Program-made: the position numbers and the translations under genes
Assembly (NCBI RefSeq): GCF_030272615.1
Contig: NC_081408.1
Coordinates: 201,090,341 to 201,154,340 of the forward strand
Direction of reading: 5' to 3'
DNA: 64,000 nucleotides
Source of the DNA: Cryptomeria japonica
Lineage: Eukaryota; Streptophyta; Pinopsida; Cupressales; Cupressaceae
The notes under the pieces: model-generated
The model's database searches: none
The model's input: the letters and a program-made list of their open reading frames with translations, nothing else
What the model was told of the DNA's origin: nothing
Part shown: positions 22,428-32,571 of the stretch, one piece after another
Position numbering within the stretch: position 1 is the stretch's first letter
Layout: each line of letters opens with the position of its first letter

Positions 22428-23584
22428 TGTTGGCAATATGCATGATATGGTTAAGTGTTTTCATTGATGTCAATATTGTATCCCAGTTGGAAACTATCTC
22501 GGTTAGATCTATCTCAGTTAGTGTTGGTGTTCATCTTGGCTTTGGCTGTGTTTTTGATGGGGTATGATAAGATCTCAGGAATTAGTAGATGCTTATTTTG
22601 TTGTTTATATGCTCGCTATATTCTAGTGGTTTCATGATTTGGTCATTTATTTTGGTATCTACTAGCTACCGGCTTTCTTTTGGCTTTACCAGATTCTGCC
22701 GTTCCCAATTAGCTTTATCAATTTGCATTATTTGGTGACTTCATCTATGGATTTTGGGTCCGGCTTATAGATTCCATTTCTATCATGCTTCTTGATCATA
22801 TCTCAAGTTTTTGATGACTCTACATTGGATGGTGTGTTGTTAAGGTGGTCCTATTTGGATACAATTAAACTTTCACTGAGGGTTTCTACTAGCAAGTGAA
22901 CCGTGTTGGATTTTGGACTTGGTAGAATTCCTGGTGGAATGAATTGTTTGGTTATTTGATTTAGGTCCATGCTATGTATTGTAAATCATATTATTGGTCT
23001 GATGATATCGTGTGATGTAATTTTTGTAATTATGGGTTTATGGGTTTAGGGTTTAGCCGACCTTGTCAATAAGGTTGATGATTTGTATTTATAGGTGACT
23101 TATTGATGTAATTTACATGTGATGGTTATGGTTGGTTAAGTCTGCATTACCAGATATTTCTTCATGAGAAAACAATTCATATCATTCAAAAGAAGGTTTA
23201 AGGAAGGTTTTATTGCAGGGCAGACATCAGTGCTTAACCGGAACTATATCAGGCATTTGTAGATGCTAATTTCACAATTAATTGTATTTCAGATTGTAGT
23301 CCGATGATTTTGTAAGTCATTGAAACTTCCCTTTGTGATGAGTAGTGTGCTCTAGGATGTTGGCCTCTCTGCATGTGCAGACCCCTTTGTAATCATTCAC
23401 AATACTACTGTAGAGTATTCATCTAATTGTGGGTAGGGTTTCCCACCGTGGTTTTTCCCTTTTCAGGTTTTCCACGTCAAAGTATTGGTGTTATGTGTGT
23501 TGTGCTCCAATTTAAGGTTTATAATTAAATTGATTATTATTATTGTGAGTAACTAATTCACCCCCCCACCTCTCAGTTTACTCC
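22428..23584 (+). repeat. copia-C LTR
   Basis: Starts TGTTGGCAATATG. It has the conserved TTTCCCACCGTGGTTTTTCCC block at about 23441 and TTCACCCCCCCACCTCTCAG at about 23558. It is followed at 23585 by TGGTATCAGTCC, which resembles a primer-binding site with two changes. The LTR end is therefore put at 23584, although a terminal CA is not visible there. Confidence 0.8.
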
Positions 23585-23589
23585 TGGTA

Positions 23590-24480
23590 TCAGTCCATTG
23601 TAACAAAATGAATCCTACTATGGGCTCTAAGCCGTGCTCATTTGTAAACACTCTCAAGGCCAATTGTGCAATAATGATGTGACTAATTAGAGGGATAGGT
23701 TGTTTTACCCTCCCAAGTGCACGTGGGTAGATATGGTTGATCATAGAAATAACTAGACTAAGGTCCCACTCTTTTCCCTCATGTAGCTTGTGTAGGTCAT
23801 GGGTAGAGTATACCGCTAATGAAAATTGCATCCCTTGTATAGGTAGAAACATGATCCAATACATGTCTACTGATTTAATGATCATCTCTTAAGTGGGAAA
23901 GTGGAACAACATTGTATCTGCATCCCACCTCTCCATCAGTGCCCAAAGCATAGGCACATAAAATCTAAACTTTGGTATTTAGTAGGTGCATTAGAGTCCC
24001 ACCTTACATAGTCATGTATGATCCTTTGTTGGTAGCTCACTCATGAGGTCACATTGAAATTTTAATAAGTGGCCGAATGTATGTTCGTTGACCTCAAGAA
24101 AACCTTACATCAACAAGAAATCTACATCATTCCTCTATTTCAAATAAGAAAAAGAAAAATGTTCTATTTATTATTTCATCAAATCATATAGGATGCTTGT
24201 GCACCTACACTGCTGACATCCATGGACAACAATGTGTCCAAGAGATGTTAGTGACTCAGAGGGATTCCAACATGGATCCTAGATGCCAATGCAAATTTTC
24301 ACCTTGAGATGCCATAGTAGATCTTGGACCTGTGTGCGAAATCCAAATGCCTACATTGCTCAAAAAATTAAAACTGCTATAAAATGATAAAAACTCAACT
24401 AAAATACACGATTCAAGGTATAACTCATCAATCTGGTCACCCAACTCCATGGTAATGCATAGCATCTCAATCCTAGTCAC
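23590..24480 (-). pseudogene. Plant-mobile-domain-like protein remnant
   Basis: Minus-strand coding remnant. A segment reads HDYVRWDSNAPTKYPKF, then PMLWALMERWDADTMLFHFP, a stop, EM, and further on IMFLPIQGMQF (about 23830-24040). The pattern LxERWxxxTxxFHxPxGEM...LPxxG is the hallmark of the plant mobile domain (aminotransferase-like, PF10536-type), found in transposon and domesticated MAIN-like proteins. A 110-codon open part follows (23553-23885), containing HEGKEWDLSLVISMINHIYPRAL. Upstream, 24256-24480 is a short open frame in another phase that could be the N-terminus (MASQGENLHWHLGS). Stops and frameshifts make it dead. The family call is from motif memory only. Confidence 0.45.
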
Positions 24481-24641
24481 CTATTGTTCTTGTCTGCATG
24501 GAATTTTTGCTAGAGCTCTATAGAAAAATACTTATAGTGAATAGTGAAAATGACCCTTCTAAGGGCCCACTTTTGGAGTATATAGCCAAATTCCCACCAA
24601 AAATTTCCAAAACATTTTTGTGTTGTTCTGGATAATCTCCC

Positions 24642-24686
24642 TTCCTATTTTTCCCCATATTGATGGGGAAAAAACATAAATAGGAA
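24642..24686. repeat. Two-step inverted repeat
   Basis: The inner arms TTTTTCCCCAT / ATGGGGAAAAA (24648-24658 and 24663-24673, loop ATTG) are perfect over 11 bp. The outer TTCCTATTT / AAATAGGAA also pair, with a small internal loop. It lies in a noncoding stretch and no element boundary is recognisable. Confidence 0.7.
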
Positions 24687-24997
24687 TATACTTACCCTTT
24701 ATCTAATTTTTCATTTTTGACTAAACATTTCTTAAGCATTATTCTCACTGAACTAGATTCTTCCATTTTTCATGCTAACAAATTTAGATCTTTATAGTAT
24801 TTGTGCCTTAATATTGAATGTTGTAATGTTAGTTACTCATTGGGGGCATCATCCATGTTCACCTGGTTGATTTTTGTGGCCTCTATAATATCCTTTTTCT
24901 TAAGGTAACTACTACACTTAATTCATGGTATAAATTTAATACTTTTATCTTTTTGAACTACTTTAGTGCATCTGATCCCTTGAATCAATCAATTCAC

Positions 24998-26190
24998 TAA
25001 AGGGGGAAAAATGTAGTGTCACAAATTGCACCTAGTATATTTATTATACTTTTGCATTGCACTCAGTGCATTTTTAAAAATAATTTGTGACCAGGATCTA
25101 ACCATTCTAACATTATAGATCTTAAAGATGGAATAATTCTAGAGAACTCCAAGCTCAATTAAAGGCTATCGTGGTTGGATAATAGTGCAATGTGAAGATG
25201 TTTGCATGATAATATCCAAAATTCAAATAAGCATATTCCACATCAGACCCTTTTTGATGCACATCTATTGGATTGTGCATGTTTGAAATGGTCACTCCTA
25301 CCCATGTAGAACCACAAAAAAATTTCTTCCTAATTTTTAGAAGGACTCATTCTTGGCTTCCTTGCTTTGAAATTCTAAGTGAAGCTCTGTCAAAATACAT
25401 ATTCAATATTGAAATAGCTTGGTCTTCTCTCAAAATACAACTACGCTATCAACTCAAGTGAGGGGTCTTGGCTATGTGATGCTTCTTGATGCAGAAGCAT
25501 CCTTGGTTCTTGATAATCTTGCATCAACCAAAAGCATTTTCTTTCAGTTTGTTTCTTGTTTTGTAGTCTAGCATTTCTTTTTGTGTTTCTTTGTATTTGG
25601 TCATCGGATCTTGTGGAGATGGATTTTGTTGGTGGAAATTTTAATCTACCTTATCCTAAGTCTACAGGACATTTCAATTTTTTTCTGGCAAGCTGTCACT
25701 TCTAAAATCTGAGATAGTTTTCTGGCTTGGAACACCGGAAATGCTTGGACCTATTATCTATTGGCAAATCTTTTGGATAACTTCTATAGATTGCAGAGAC
25801 TTAGTTTATTGTTTCCAATGTTCCTTGGCATGTGGCTGACCTTCCCTTGGGTCTGCACTTCATTCCATGGATTTTTTGGAAGGATCTCTTTGGTGGAGGC
25901 CAATCTTGTTTTACATGTTACATCTTGTTCACTGGTGTTTGTTTCATCTTGGGCTAATGCAGATCATTATTTATCATTTAAATCAATGTAATTAAGAATT
26001 TAGAAATCAATTATCAGAATATAGAAGATAAATCTAAACCTAGGAGGTCTGGAGTTGGCTCACATTCTTGCTTGAGCCTGGATATTGTATTTGAGCATGT
26101 ATGTAATCTGACCTATGTGCTGAATCTTGTGAGCCCGCCTATTGCCAATAGATTGTAATTGATTTTCATGATATAATTAAGTTTGTACTA
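24998..26190 (+). repeat. Polypurine tract and start of a gypsy-like LTR (end unclear)
   Basis: TAAAGGGGGAAAA (24998-25010) is followed by TGTAGTGTCACAAATTGCACC from 25012. That is the layout of a polypurine tract and LTR start, and the LTR opening resembles that of element F (TGTAG...AAATTGC). No partner LTR is in view and the end is not defined; CTACA at about 26189-26193 is one candidate. A perfect 9-bp hairpin (GATGCTTCT / AGAAGCATC) lies at 25478-25501. No gene is recognised here. Confidence 0.4.
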
Positions 26191-26266
26191 CATTGCCTCC
26201 ATCACATTGTGTTACTTTTGTTGTGGTAACTCCTATTGCATGGTATGAACCATTCTCTTTGAGGAC

Positions 26267-26271
26267 CCTCC
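26267..26271. repeat. Target-site duplication CCTCC (left)
   Basis: CCTCC directly before the left LTR of copia-H, matched by CCTCC at 32287-32291. Confidence 0.92.
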
Positions 26272-26585
26272 TATAGGATTTGAGAAATACAAATCCACAG
26301 AACCCAAAGAAACCTGCATGCAAGAACCTGTCACAGAGAAAGAGAGAACAAAACAAGGGTTTTGGCTCTGACAAAGTGAAAAGATTTATTATCAAAGAAA
26401 AATGAATCAAGAAGTTGCAATAATACAAGAGATCAATCCTTATAAAGGAGATCAACACCGAAAGGAAAACCTAACCCTAAGGTGAGAGCATTTAATAATT
26501 AAATATAAATTATTAAATGACTAATATATGCATAAAGTGAAATCTTAAGAGGAGAGTAAAGGTAATTAATTACTTTACTCTAACA
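26272..26585 (-). repeat. copia-H 3' LTR
   Basis: 314 bases, TATAGGATTTGAG...CTCTAACA on the + strand. It aligns with 31970-32286. The first dinucleotide TG has become TA. Confidence 0.93.
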
Positions 26586-26597
26586 CCCCCCCTTAAG
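26586..26597 (-). promoter_or_regulatory. copia-H polypurine tract
   Basis: The coding strand reads CTTAAGGGGGGG immediately before the 3' LTR. Its place and composition fit the primer for plus-strand DNA synthesis. Confidence 0.85.
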
Positions 26598-26806
26598 ATG
26601 AGCTACAATGCAGCTACAAACAATGCAGAAGAAAGAAAAGTAACTACAATGCAATAGAGGGTCCCGGCAACAAGGCCTGATTAGGTACCCGAATACAAGA
26701 AAATCTCTATAAAGCGGAGTAAAGCAGAAAACCCAGTGGGAAAAAACTCCTCTCCAAAAAGAGATAAAGAATCATGCTGAAAAGAAAACATGAAGGAAGG
26801 AAGGCC

Positions 26807-27325
26807 TCACTGAGACTGCCCAAGGACAACTTCCTTCACCCCAAGCATGGAGCGCAACTGAAGATAGCGCAGAGATGCCAAAGGTTTAGTGAAGATGTCT
26901 GCAACCTGCTCCTCTGTAGGAATGTACTCCAAGATGAGAGAACCATCTTGAATCAACTGCCTGATGAAGTGCATGTGGATTTCAATGTGCTTTGTCCACT
27001 GATGCTCCACTGGGTTGCAAGAAATGTGAATGGCACTCTGATTGTCACACCAAAGAATAGTGGAACAATCTGGAGGAAACCCAAACTCTGTCATCAACTG
27101 CCGAAGCCATAAAACCTCCTGACTAGCTAACACTGTTGCACGGTACTCAGCCTCTGTAGATGATAATGCAATACCAAACTGCTTCTTGCAAGACCACGTA
27201 ATAGGACCAGAACCAAGGCAAAAAAAAAAAGCCAGAAGTAGACTTCTGATCATTGACATCACCAGCCCAATCGGAGTCAGTGAAGCCAATGATGTGAGGG
27301 GATCCTGAAATGTAGTGAATGCCAT
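26807..27325 (-). pseudogene. copia-H RNase H domain
   Basis: The C-terminal RNase H reads CKKQFGIALSSTEAEYRATVLASQ, LWCDNQSAIHISCNPV and a YIPTEEQVADIFTKPL end, terminating at 26807. It follows TDSDWAGDVNDQKSTSGFFF of the upstream frame. A run of ten or more A on the + strand near 27221 marks the frameshift that separates the two. Catalytic acidic residues (D in SDWAGD, E in STEAEY, D in CDNQSA) are visible. Confidence 0.92.
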
Positions 27326-28358
27326 AATGAGTGGTGCCCCGAATGTACCTCAAAATACATTTGGCTGCTTGCCAATGGCTCTCATGGGGATCATGGGAGA
27401 ACCGAGAGACAAGGCCAACCGCAAAGGAAAGATTAGGACGAGAATGTGTCAGGTACAACAAACTACCAACCAACTGCCTGTATAAAGTGGGGTCTACTGA
27501 AGGAGTAGAGCAAGTGGAAGACAAAACAACACCTAACTGAAATGGAGTGGGGGCAGACTTGCAATCAAGCATGCCAAATCATTGAAGCATATCAAGAGCA
27601 TACTTCTCTTGAAATATGGAAATCCCATCCGAAGACTGAATAACCTATAGACCCAGAAAGAAGTGCAAGAGACCAAGATCTATCATCTCAAACTGCTCCA
27701 TCAAAGCTCTCTGAACACGCTAAATCATGGAGGATGAGCTACCTGTAAGGATGAGATCATCTACATATAGCACAAGAATCAAAAGATCACCCTCCTGACG
27801 CTGAATATATACTGTGTGATCGGAATGACAGCGTGTAAAGTGAGAGGAAAGCAAGAAAGAGTCCATCTTCTCATAGCAAGCCCGAGGGGCTTGTTTGAGA
27901 CCATAAAATGAACATCGAAGTCTGCAAACCAAAGAAGTGTCCTACACAAACCCCTGAGGCTGCTCTATATAGATCTCCTCATGTAGGTCTCCATGCAAGA
28001 AGGCACTCTTCACATCCATCTGAAACACTATCCATCCTTGTGAAGCTGCAAGTGAAAGTACCAGGTGTATAGAATTCATCTTGGCGACAGGAGCAAAGGT
28101 CTCAGAGTAGTCAATACCCTCTACCTAAGAAAACCCCTTCACAACAAGATGTGCCTTATACTTATCAATAGAACCATCTGCAGCATACTTGGTATGATAC
28201 ACCCACTTGCACCGAACCAACTTTCTTCCCTTAGGAAGAGGACAAAGATCCCAAGTATGATTCTTCATCAAAGAAGAATACTCCTCATCCATGGCCCTAT
28301 CCCACTCAAGGTGTCCTGTCGCCTCTGAAAAACTTTTGAGGATCATCTGAAATGGCAT
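27147..28358 (-). pseudogene. copia-H reverse transcriptase
   Basis: Runs from MPFQMILKSFSEATGH-like sequence (28358) through [56 protein letters not shown] and the catalytic YVDD in LVLYVDDLILTGSS (about 27770) to the connection YRQLVGSLLYLTHSRPNLSF. Both catalytic boxes are intact. Stops at about 28125, 27950, 27720 and nearby codons split the frame. A frameshift near 28310-28358 separates it from the integrase C-terminal linker. Confidence 0.93.
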
Positions 28359-28901
28359 GACTCAAAAGACTAGAACCAGATGTCTGAGTACGAGTGCGAC
28401 GACTATCTGAAGGATCACCTGCCAAAGAACCAGCTACATCAATAGTGACACGGGCCCACCTCGGCAAAGACGAAGCAACTGGTGGTGGTGGAGATGGTGG
28501 ATCATCATCTACATCATCCTCAAGAGATAAGTAATCCTCAAGAGATGAAGAGGAAGGAGTAGGCAATGAGGGAGAAGCTAGTGATGGAGAATCCATCTGA
28601 GGATAGCGCTCATCAAACTGGACATCCCGCCGAAATAGGACCTCTCTAGAATCAGGATCAAACAACCTGTATGCCTTAACATCCTCACAGTAGCCAACAA
28701 ATATGAGTGGTTGGCTCTTCCTCTCCATGGCTTTCCGCTGAGCATCAAGAATAAATGCCCAAGCCTCACTACCAAAAACTCAGAATGTAGAAACATCAGG
28801 CTTGACATGGGTCCAAGCCTCCTCAAGTCGCAATGCCTTATGAGGCATCCGATTCTGAATATAATTGGCACAATTGACTACCTCAGCCCAAAATGAAGAA
28901 C
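28306..28901 (-). pseudogene. copia-H integrase C-terminal region and linker
   Basis: After a frameshift near 28900 the reading contains the copia chain MPHKALRLEEAWTHVKP and FGSEAWAF, then KSQPLIFVGYCEDVKAYRLF and EVLFRRDVQFDE. An acidic, Ser/Pro-rich linker (SLEDDVDDDPPSPPPP) follows to the reverse transcriptase. A stop replaces one codon at about 28785. Confidence 0.88.
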
Positions 28902-29405
28902 TCATAGCTCAGACTGTATCATACAATTTGCCATCTCCCGTAAGGTTCTGTTCTTTCTCTCAGCAACACTATTCTGCTGAGGGGTGTAAGGAACTATAAA
29001 CTGATGCTGTAAACCATGCTCAGCGCAAAAATATTTGAAAGCCTGATTAACATACTCCCCCCCATTATCTGTGCATATCCTCCTGATAGAAAGTCCAGAT
29101 TGCTTCTCCACAAATGTCTTAAAAATCCTGAATGAGTCAAAGACATCAAACTTGTACTTAAGAAAGTACACCCATGTACGTCTGGAGAAGTCAGCAATAA
29201 AAGTGAGCACATAACGGGCCCCTAAAAAGGAAGGATTTGGAAAGGACATAAGATCACTGTGTACCAACTCTAGGGCTGCCCGAGCACGAGAGGCTCGACC
29301 CTTAGGAAAAGGATCTTGATGATGTTTGCCAAGGACACAACCACGACATACACCATCAGTACAAGAAATCTGTGGAAGCCCAAGCACAAGTGCCTGTGTA
29401 CTCAT
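28902..29405 (-). pseudogene. copia-H integrase core
   Basis: Zinc-binding end GVCRGCVLGKHHQDPF, then the DDE core: LVHSDLMSF (first Asp), a TFIADFSRRTWVYFL block, RRICTDNGGEYVNQAF (second Asp) and PQQNSVAERKNRTLREM (Glu). All three catalytic residues are present. The open part is 167 codons. Upstream, a TAG at 29406-29408 interrupts the pre-integrase region. Integrase would insert element DNA in the nucleus. Confidence 0.93.
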
Positions 29406-29900
29406 CTATTGTAGATATCTGTAATTGACATGGCCAAAATGCTCATGCCAAAGCTTGCTCACTGAATCTGCATGTGCTATAAGAGAGGAACCAACAGTGT
29501 CTGAACTCTGAAAGCCATCAAAGCTATATAAGTGAGATGCAGAATCCACACTCCCAGTAGCCACAACCAAGTCAGGATCATGAAGATCTTGAATAACCAC
29601 ATCATGAGGTGAGAACTCAACTGTCTTACTAGAGCCAGAGTGGCAAATCTGATAAACGGATAAAAAGTTTGTCAAAATGTTAGGAACCAAAAGCACATCC
29701 TGTAGACAACCACCATCCAATGAAATAGTACCGGAACCCTAAACGAAAATTTGTGCTGAGTCACCAACTACAATATGTCTAGTACCGGTAGGGGCAAGAG
29801 CGGTGACCAAATCCTCTGTGTGTGTCATATGGTGAGAGGCACCAGAATCTAGAATCCAAGTGGATGCTGAGGACAATGCTCATGCAGAAAGAGCATGACC
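29406..29900 (-). pseudogene. copia-H protease and pre-integrase domain
   Basis: The protease site reads STWILDSGASHHMTHTED near 29830-29870, with an intact D-S-G, the only intact copia protease active site in the window. It is followed by GGCLQDVLLVPNILTNFLSV and the pre-integrase SKLWHEHFGHVNYRYLQ. Stops lie near 29740 and 29880. Confidence 0.9.
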
Positions 29901-29939
29901 TTTCCCTATGGGCTGTGAAGGAGGTTGAGGTGCACTGAT

Positions 29940-30827
29940 ATTATGCTACTGCATGGCTTCCTCCAAAGCCTCTAAACATTTCCAACACCTGGAAACGAGA
30001 TGTCCTTCCTTGCCACAAAAACTACAAGGATCTCCAGATTTCTTCTTAGTCTTGGAGGAAGACTCACCAGACTTTGAAGATTTACCCTGTTTAGAATTAG
30101 ACTATGGTTTTGAATCAAACTTAGGTGGTGGCTTGGAGGGATTCTCACTAGCCTCTGAATCTTTCTTAGACTTCAGTTTCTACTTTTATTTTCCTTTGGA
30201 GGACTGGGCTACCAATGCTTGGTTCTGTGAACTTGAAAGTGAATCCAACTGCTTAAGCCTAACTTGCTCATGAGTCAGATGATCACAAAAGACCTCAAAA
30301 GAAGGCATGACATGTCGAGCACCCAAGGCATCCATGGTGGAATAGAAGGTCGAAGAGAAGATCTAAAATGGACCCCGAAGCTTGGAGAGGATTAGGAAAA
30401 TGCACTCTATATCAGTCTTAGTCTTACCACAACCTTGCAAGATAGATCTTTGTTGTTTGAACTTCATCAGAAAGTCCTCAGTAGAGGGAAACGAATCAGG
30501 TACCAAGGAAGTTAACTCTGCCTCAAGATGCAAAGCTCTGAACTCATTGACAGTACCAAAAAGTCCATCAAACTTGGTCCAAATGGCTCGAGGAGTGAGA
30601 CAACCCTCAAGATGAAACTGGAGACTGTCGGAAATGTGTAAAGCCATCAATCCCATAGCCTGATCCATATTGTTCCTGTGCTGCATAACCTCAAAGGCAC
30701 ATGTCAACTGAGGCTGAACCTCATCCAAATAGGACCATAACCCTCGAGACTGGAGAAGAGTCATCATGCGACCCTTCCAAGTGTGGTAATTATGCGGTGT
30801 GAGAGATTCAATAGGTCTGTCAGCCAT
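29940..30827 (-). pseudogene. copia-H Gag
   Basis: The start is MADRPIESLTPHNYHTWKGRMMTLL at 30827, typical of a copia Gag N-terminus. A 154-codon open stretch runs to 30363 (SILQGCGKTKTDIECIFLILSKL), then further in-frame Gag with a Lys/Ser-rich region. The zinc knuckle CSFCGKEGHLVSRCWKC lies at about 29980-30030. Internal stops lie near 30360, 30185 and 30105. Confidence 0.92.
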
Positions 30828-30837
30828 CCTATGAACT

Positions 30838-31956
30838 ATGCCTCAACTGCTCTGAATTTTTTTAATTATTATTAAGTGGTCTTTCAGAACTAGATAGAAG
30901 ATGCAGAAGGGGTTTTGTTGTTTTGTTTTGGTGTTTGTAGATTCTGGTTTTCTAATGTAAATAACAGAAAGCAAGAAAAAAACACCCCCCCTCAATGCAA
31001 AAAACTAATCCCCAGTACAAACTGAAAGCTGGAAAATGATAGAAAGCAGTAACTGGTTGAGACAAAATTTTGAGCACCTGAAGAATTTACTGATGAAACA
31101 GACTGTAGATCTGGAAAGAGCATAGAACCACCTTTCCGACGCCTATTCACTTGTGAAAAACGGAGCAAAAGGGCTCATCGGACTTTGACTACGAAAAAAT
31201 GCAATCAAACTGAAAAAATCTAAAAAAATTCTTGCACCATTAGAACGGGCTTGGAGTCAGCTTTCCAATGCCTATTTGTTTTCAAAAAACGGAGATCGAA
31301 CACCTGATTTATGCCCAATTTTGTAAAACAGCTCCAAAAAGTCTAGTTGGACCCTTATAGCCCTCAGGGGCTCAAAAAAAATGGGCCCTGGTCCGCTGGG
31401 CGACCAAGGGCTGGCGTAAGGACTGATGGCATGGGGGCAGTACAGGGGCAACTCTACTAGTGCTGCCGGAGGGCGGGAGGCGTGCGGGTGGTGCAGGGAG
31501 CGGCAGGTCCGCTGGGCGGCGCGGCGGTGGCTGCCTGGCCGCGGCCGGTTGTTACCGCCGGCGGCAGTGGCTGGGCAAAGGCCGCCGGGCTGCACACCGG
31601 CGGCACACGATTGAAATGGGTGGTGCCTAAGTTTGTTAAAACTACATTGGTTTTTTTAATTTAATTTAATTTTTTTGTGTTTCTCGCCTCGAACTGCATG
31701 CCCTGGGGCCGTACGGCCTTGGGGCAAAATTTTTTTGCCTTCTGGAGCAATTGTGTCCGAATTAGATGTATTTTATATGAAAATAAGGGTTTTTGGGTGC
31801 TGCGAGCTTAACAGTGAGGTCCGTTTGGGCTCAAAGTGCACCAAAAAAAAGTACCCCCTATTCCAAAATAAAAACCAGAAGACAAACACAGATCTGATGC
31901 AACCAAAACCTAGATCTCAAAATCTTTCAAAAGACTGAACAAGCTGCAGCAGATCT
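30838..31956 (-). promoter_or_regulatory. copia-H long untranslated leader with GC-rich block
   Basis: About 1.1 kb between PBS and Gag with no convincing coding. A repeated segment (CCTTTCCGACGCCTATTCACTTGTGAAAAACGGAGC-like) occurs near 31131-31168 and again near 31259-31297. A sharply GC-rich block spans 31380-31610, containing the 13-base direct repeat GGTCCGCTGGGCG at 31390-31402 and 31506-31518. The rest is AT-rich. Confidence 0.75.
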
Positions 31957-31969
31957 GGCTCTGATACCA
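31957..31969 (-). promoter_or_regulatory. copia-H primer-binding site
   Basis: The coding strand reads TGGTATCAGAGCC directly after the 5' LTR, a perfect initiator-Met tRNA complement. Confidence 0.95.
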
Positions 31970-32286
31970 TGTAGGATTTGAGAAATACAAATCCACAGAA
32001 CCCAAAGAAACATGCATGCAAGAAACCTGTCACAGAGAAAGAGAGAGAACGAAACAAGGGTTTTGGCTTTGACAAAGTGAAAAGATTTATTATCAGAGAA
32101 AAATGAATCAGGAAGTTGCAATAATACAACAGATCAATCCTTATAAAGGAGATCAACACCGAAAGGAAAACCTAACCCTAAGGTGAGAGCATTTAATAAT
32201 TAAATGTTAATTATTAAATGACTAATATATGCATAAAGTGAAATCTTAAGAGGAGAGTAAAGGTAATTAATTACTTTACTCTAACA
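31970..32286 (-). repeat. copia-H 5' LTR
   Basis: 317 bases, TGTAGGATTTGAG...CTCTAACA on the + strand, matching 26272-26585. Confidence 0.95.
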
Positions 32287-32291
32287 CCTCC
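32287..32291. repeat. Target-site duplication CCTCC (right)
   Basis: Perfect match to 26267-26271 immediately outside the 5' LTR. Confidence 0.92.
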
Positions 32292-32400
32292 TATCGTGAA
32301 TGTATCACTTCTTCCTCTTTCTTATCTATTGCATATCTATATAATCATCTTGTTCAAACTTTGAATATATTTATTATCAGAGTACATTTGTATCATTTAT

Positions 32401-32571
32401 CATATATCTTTTATCATAGGGGATTTCCTCCACTTAAGCAAGGTTTGTTTCTATTGTATCTTTTACCTTATCATAGGGGCTTTCCTCCATTAAGTGGGGT
32501 TTGTTTCTATTATATCATTTATCTTTGTAATAGGAGTTTTCCTCTATTAACATCATTTGTTTCTATTGCAA
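32401..32571. repeat. Minisatellite, three degenerate units of about 57 bases
   Basis: Each unit contains TATCATAGGGG-(A/C)TTTCCTCC followed by AAG(T/C)-GGTTTGTTTCTATT. Units begin near 32401, 32460 and 32516 and become more diverged to the right. Confidence 0.75.

Larger units (their letters stand above)
18613..23584 (+). mobile_element. Ty1/copia element C, 5'-truncated
   Basis: The internal region begins inside Gag (aligning with copia-D from about 58125) and continues through protease, integrase, reverse transcriptase and RNase H to a stop at 22145-22147. A 3' untranslated region, a polypurine tract (22416-22427) and an LTR from 22428 follow. Its own 5' LTR and Gag N-terminus are absent. 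The copia-B LTR directly precedes it, which may be the LTR of a rearranged B/C pair. Confidence 0.9.
26272..32286 (-). mobile_element. Ty1/copia element H, complete minus-strand copy
   Basis: A 6.0-kb element with two short LTRs (314 and 317 bases), primer-binding site, long leader, Gag, protease, integrase, reverse transcriptase, RNase H and polypurine tract, flanked by CCTCC. The LTRs differ by about nine substitutions and two small indels by eye (near 3%), so this is the youngest datable insertion here. Coding regions carry only a handful of stops and frameshifts. It is a different copia lineage from A-D, with short LTRs and an intact DSG protease site. Confidence 0.95.

Noticed and set aside
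31426-31664. Open frames with many Gly, Ala and Arg codons
   Set aside because: Follow from the GC-rich block in the copia-H leader; frames on both strands are equally open.
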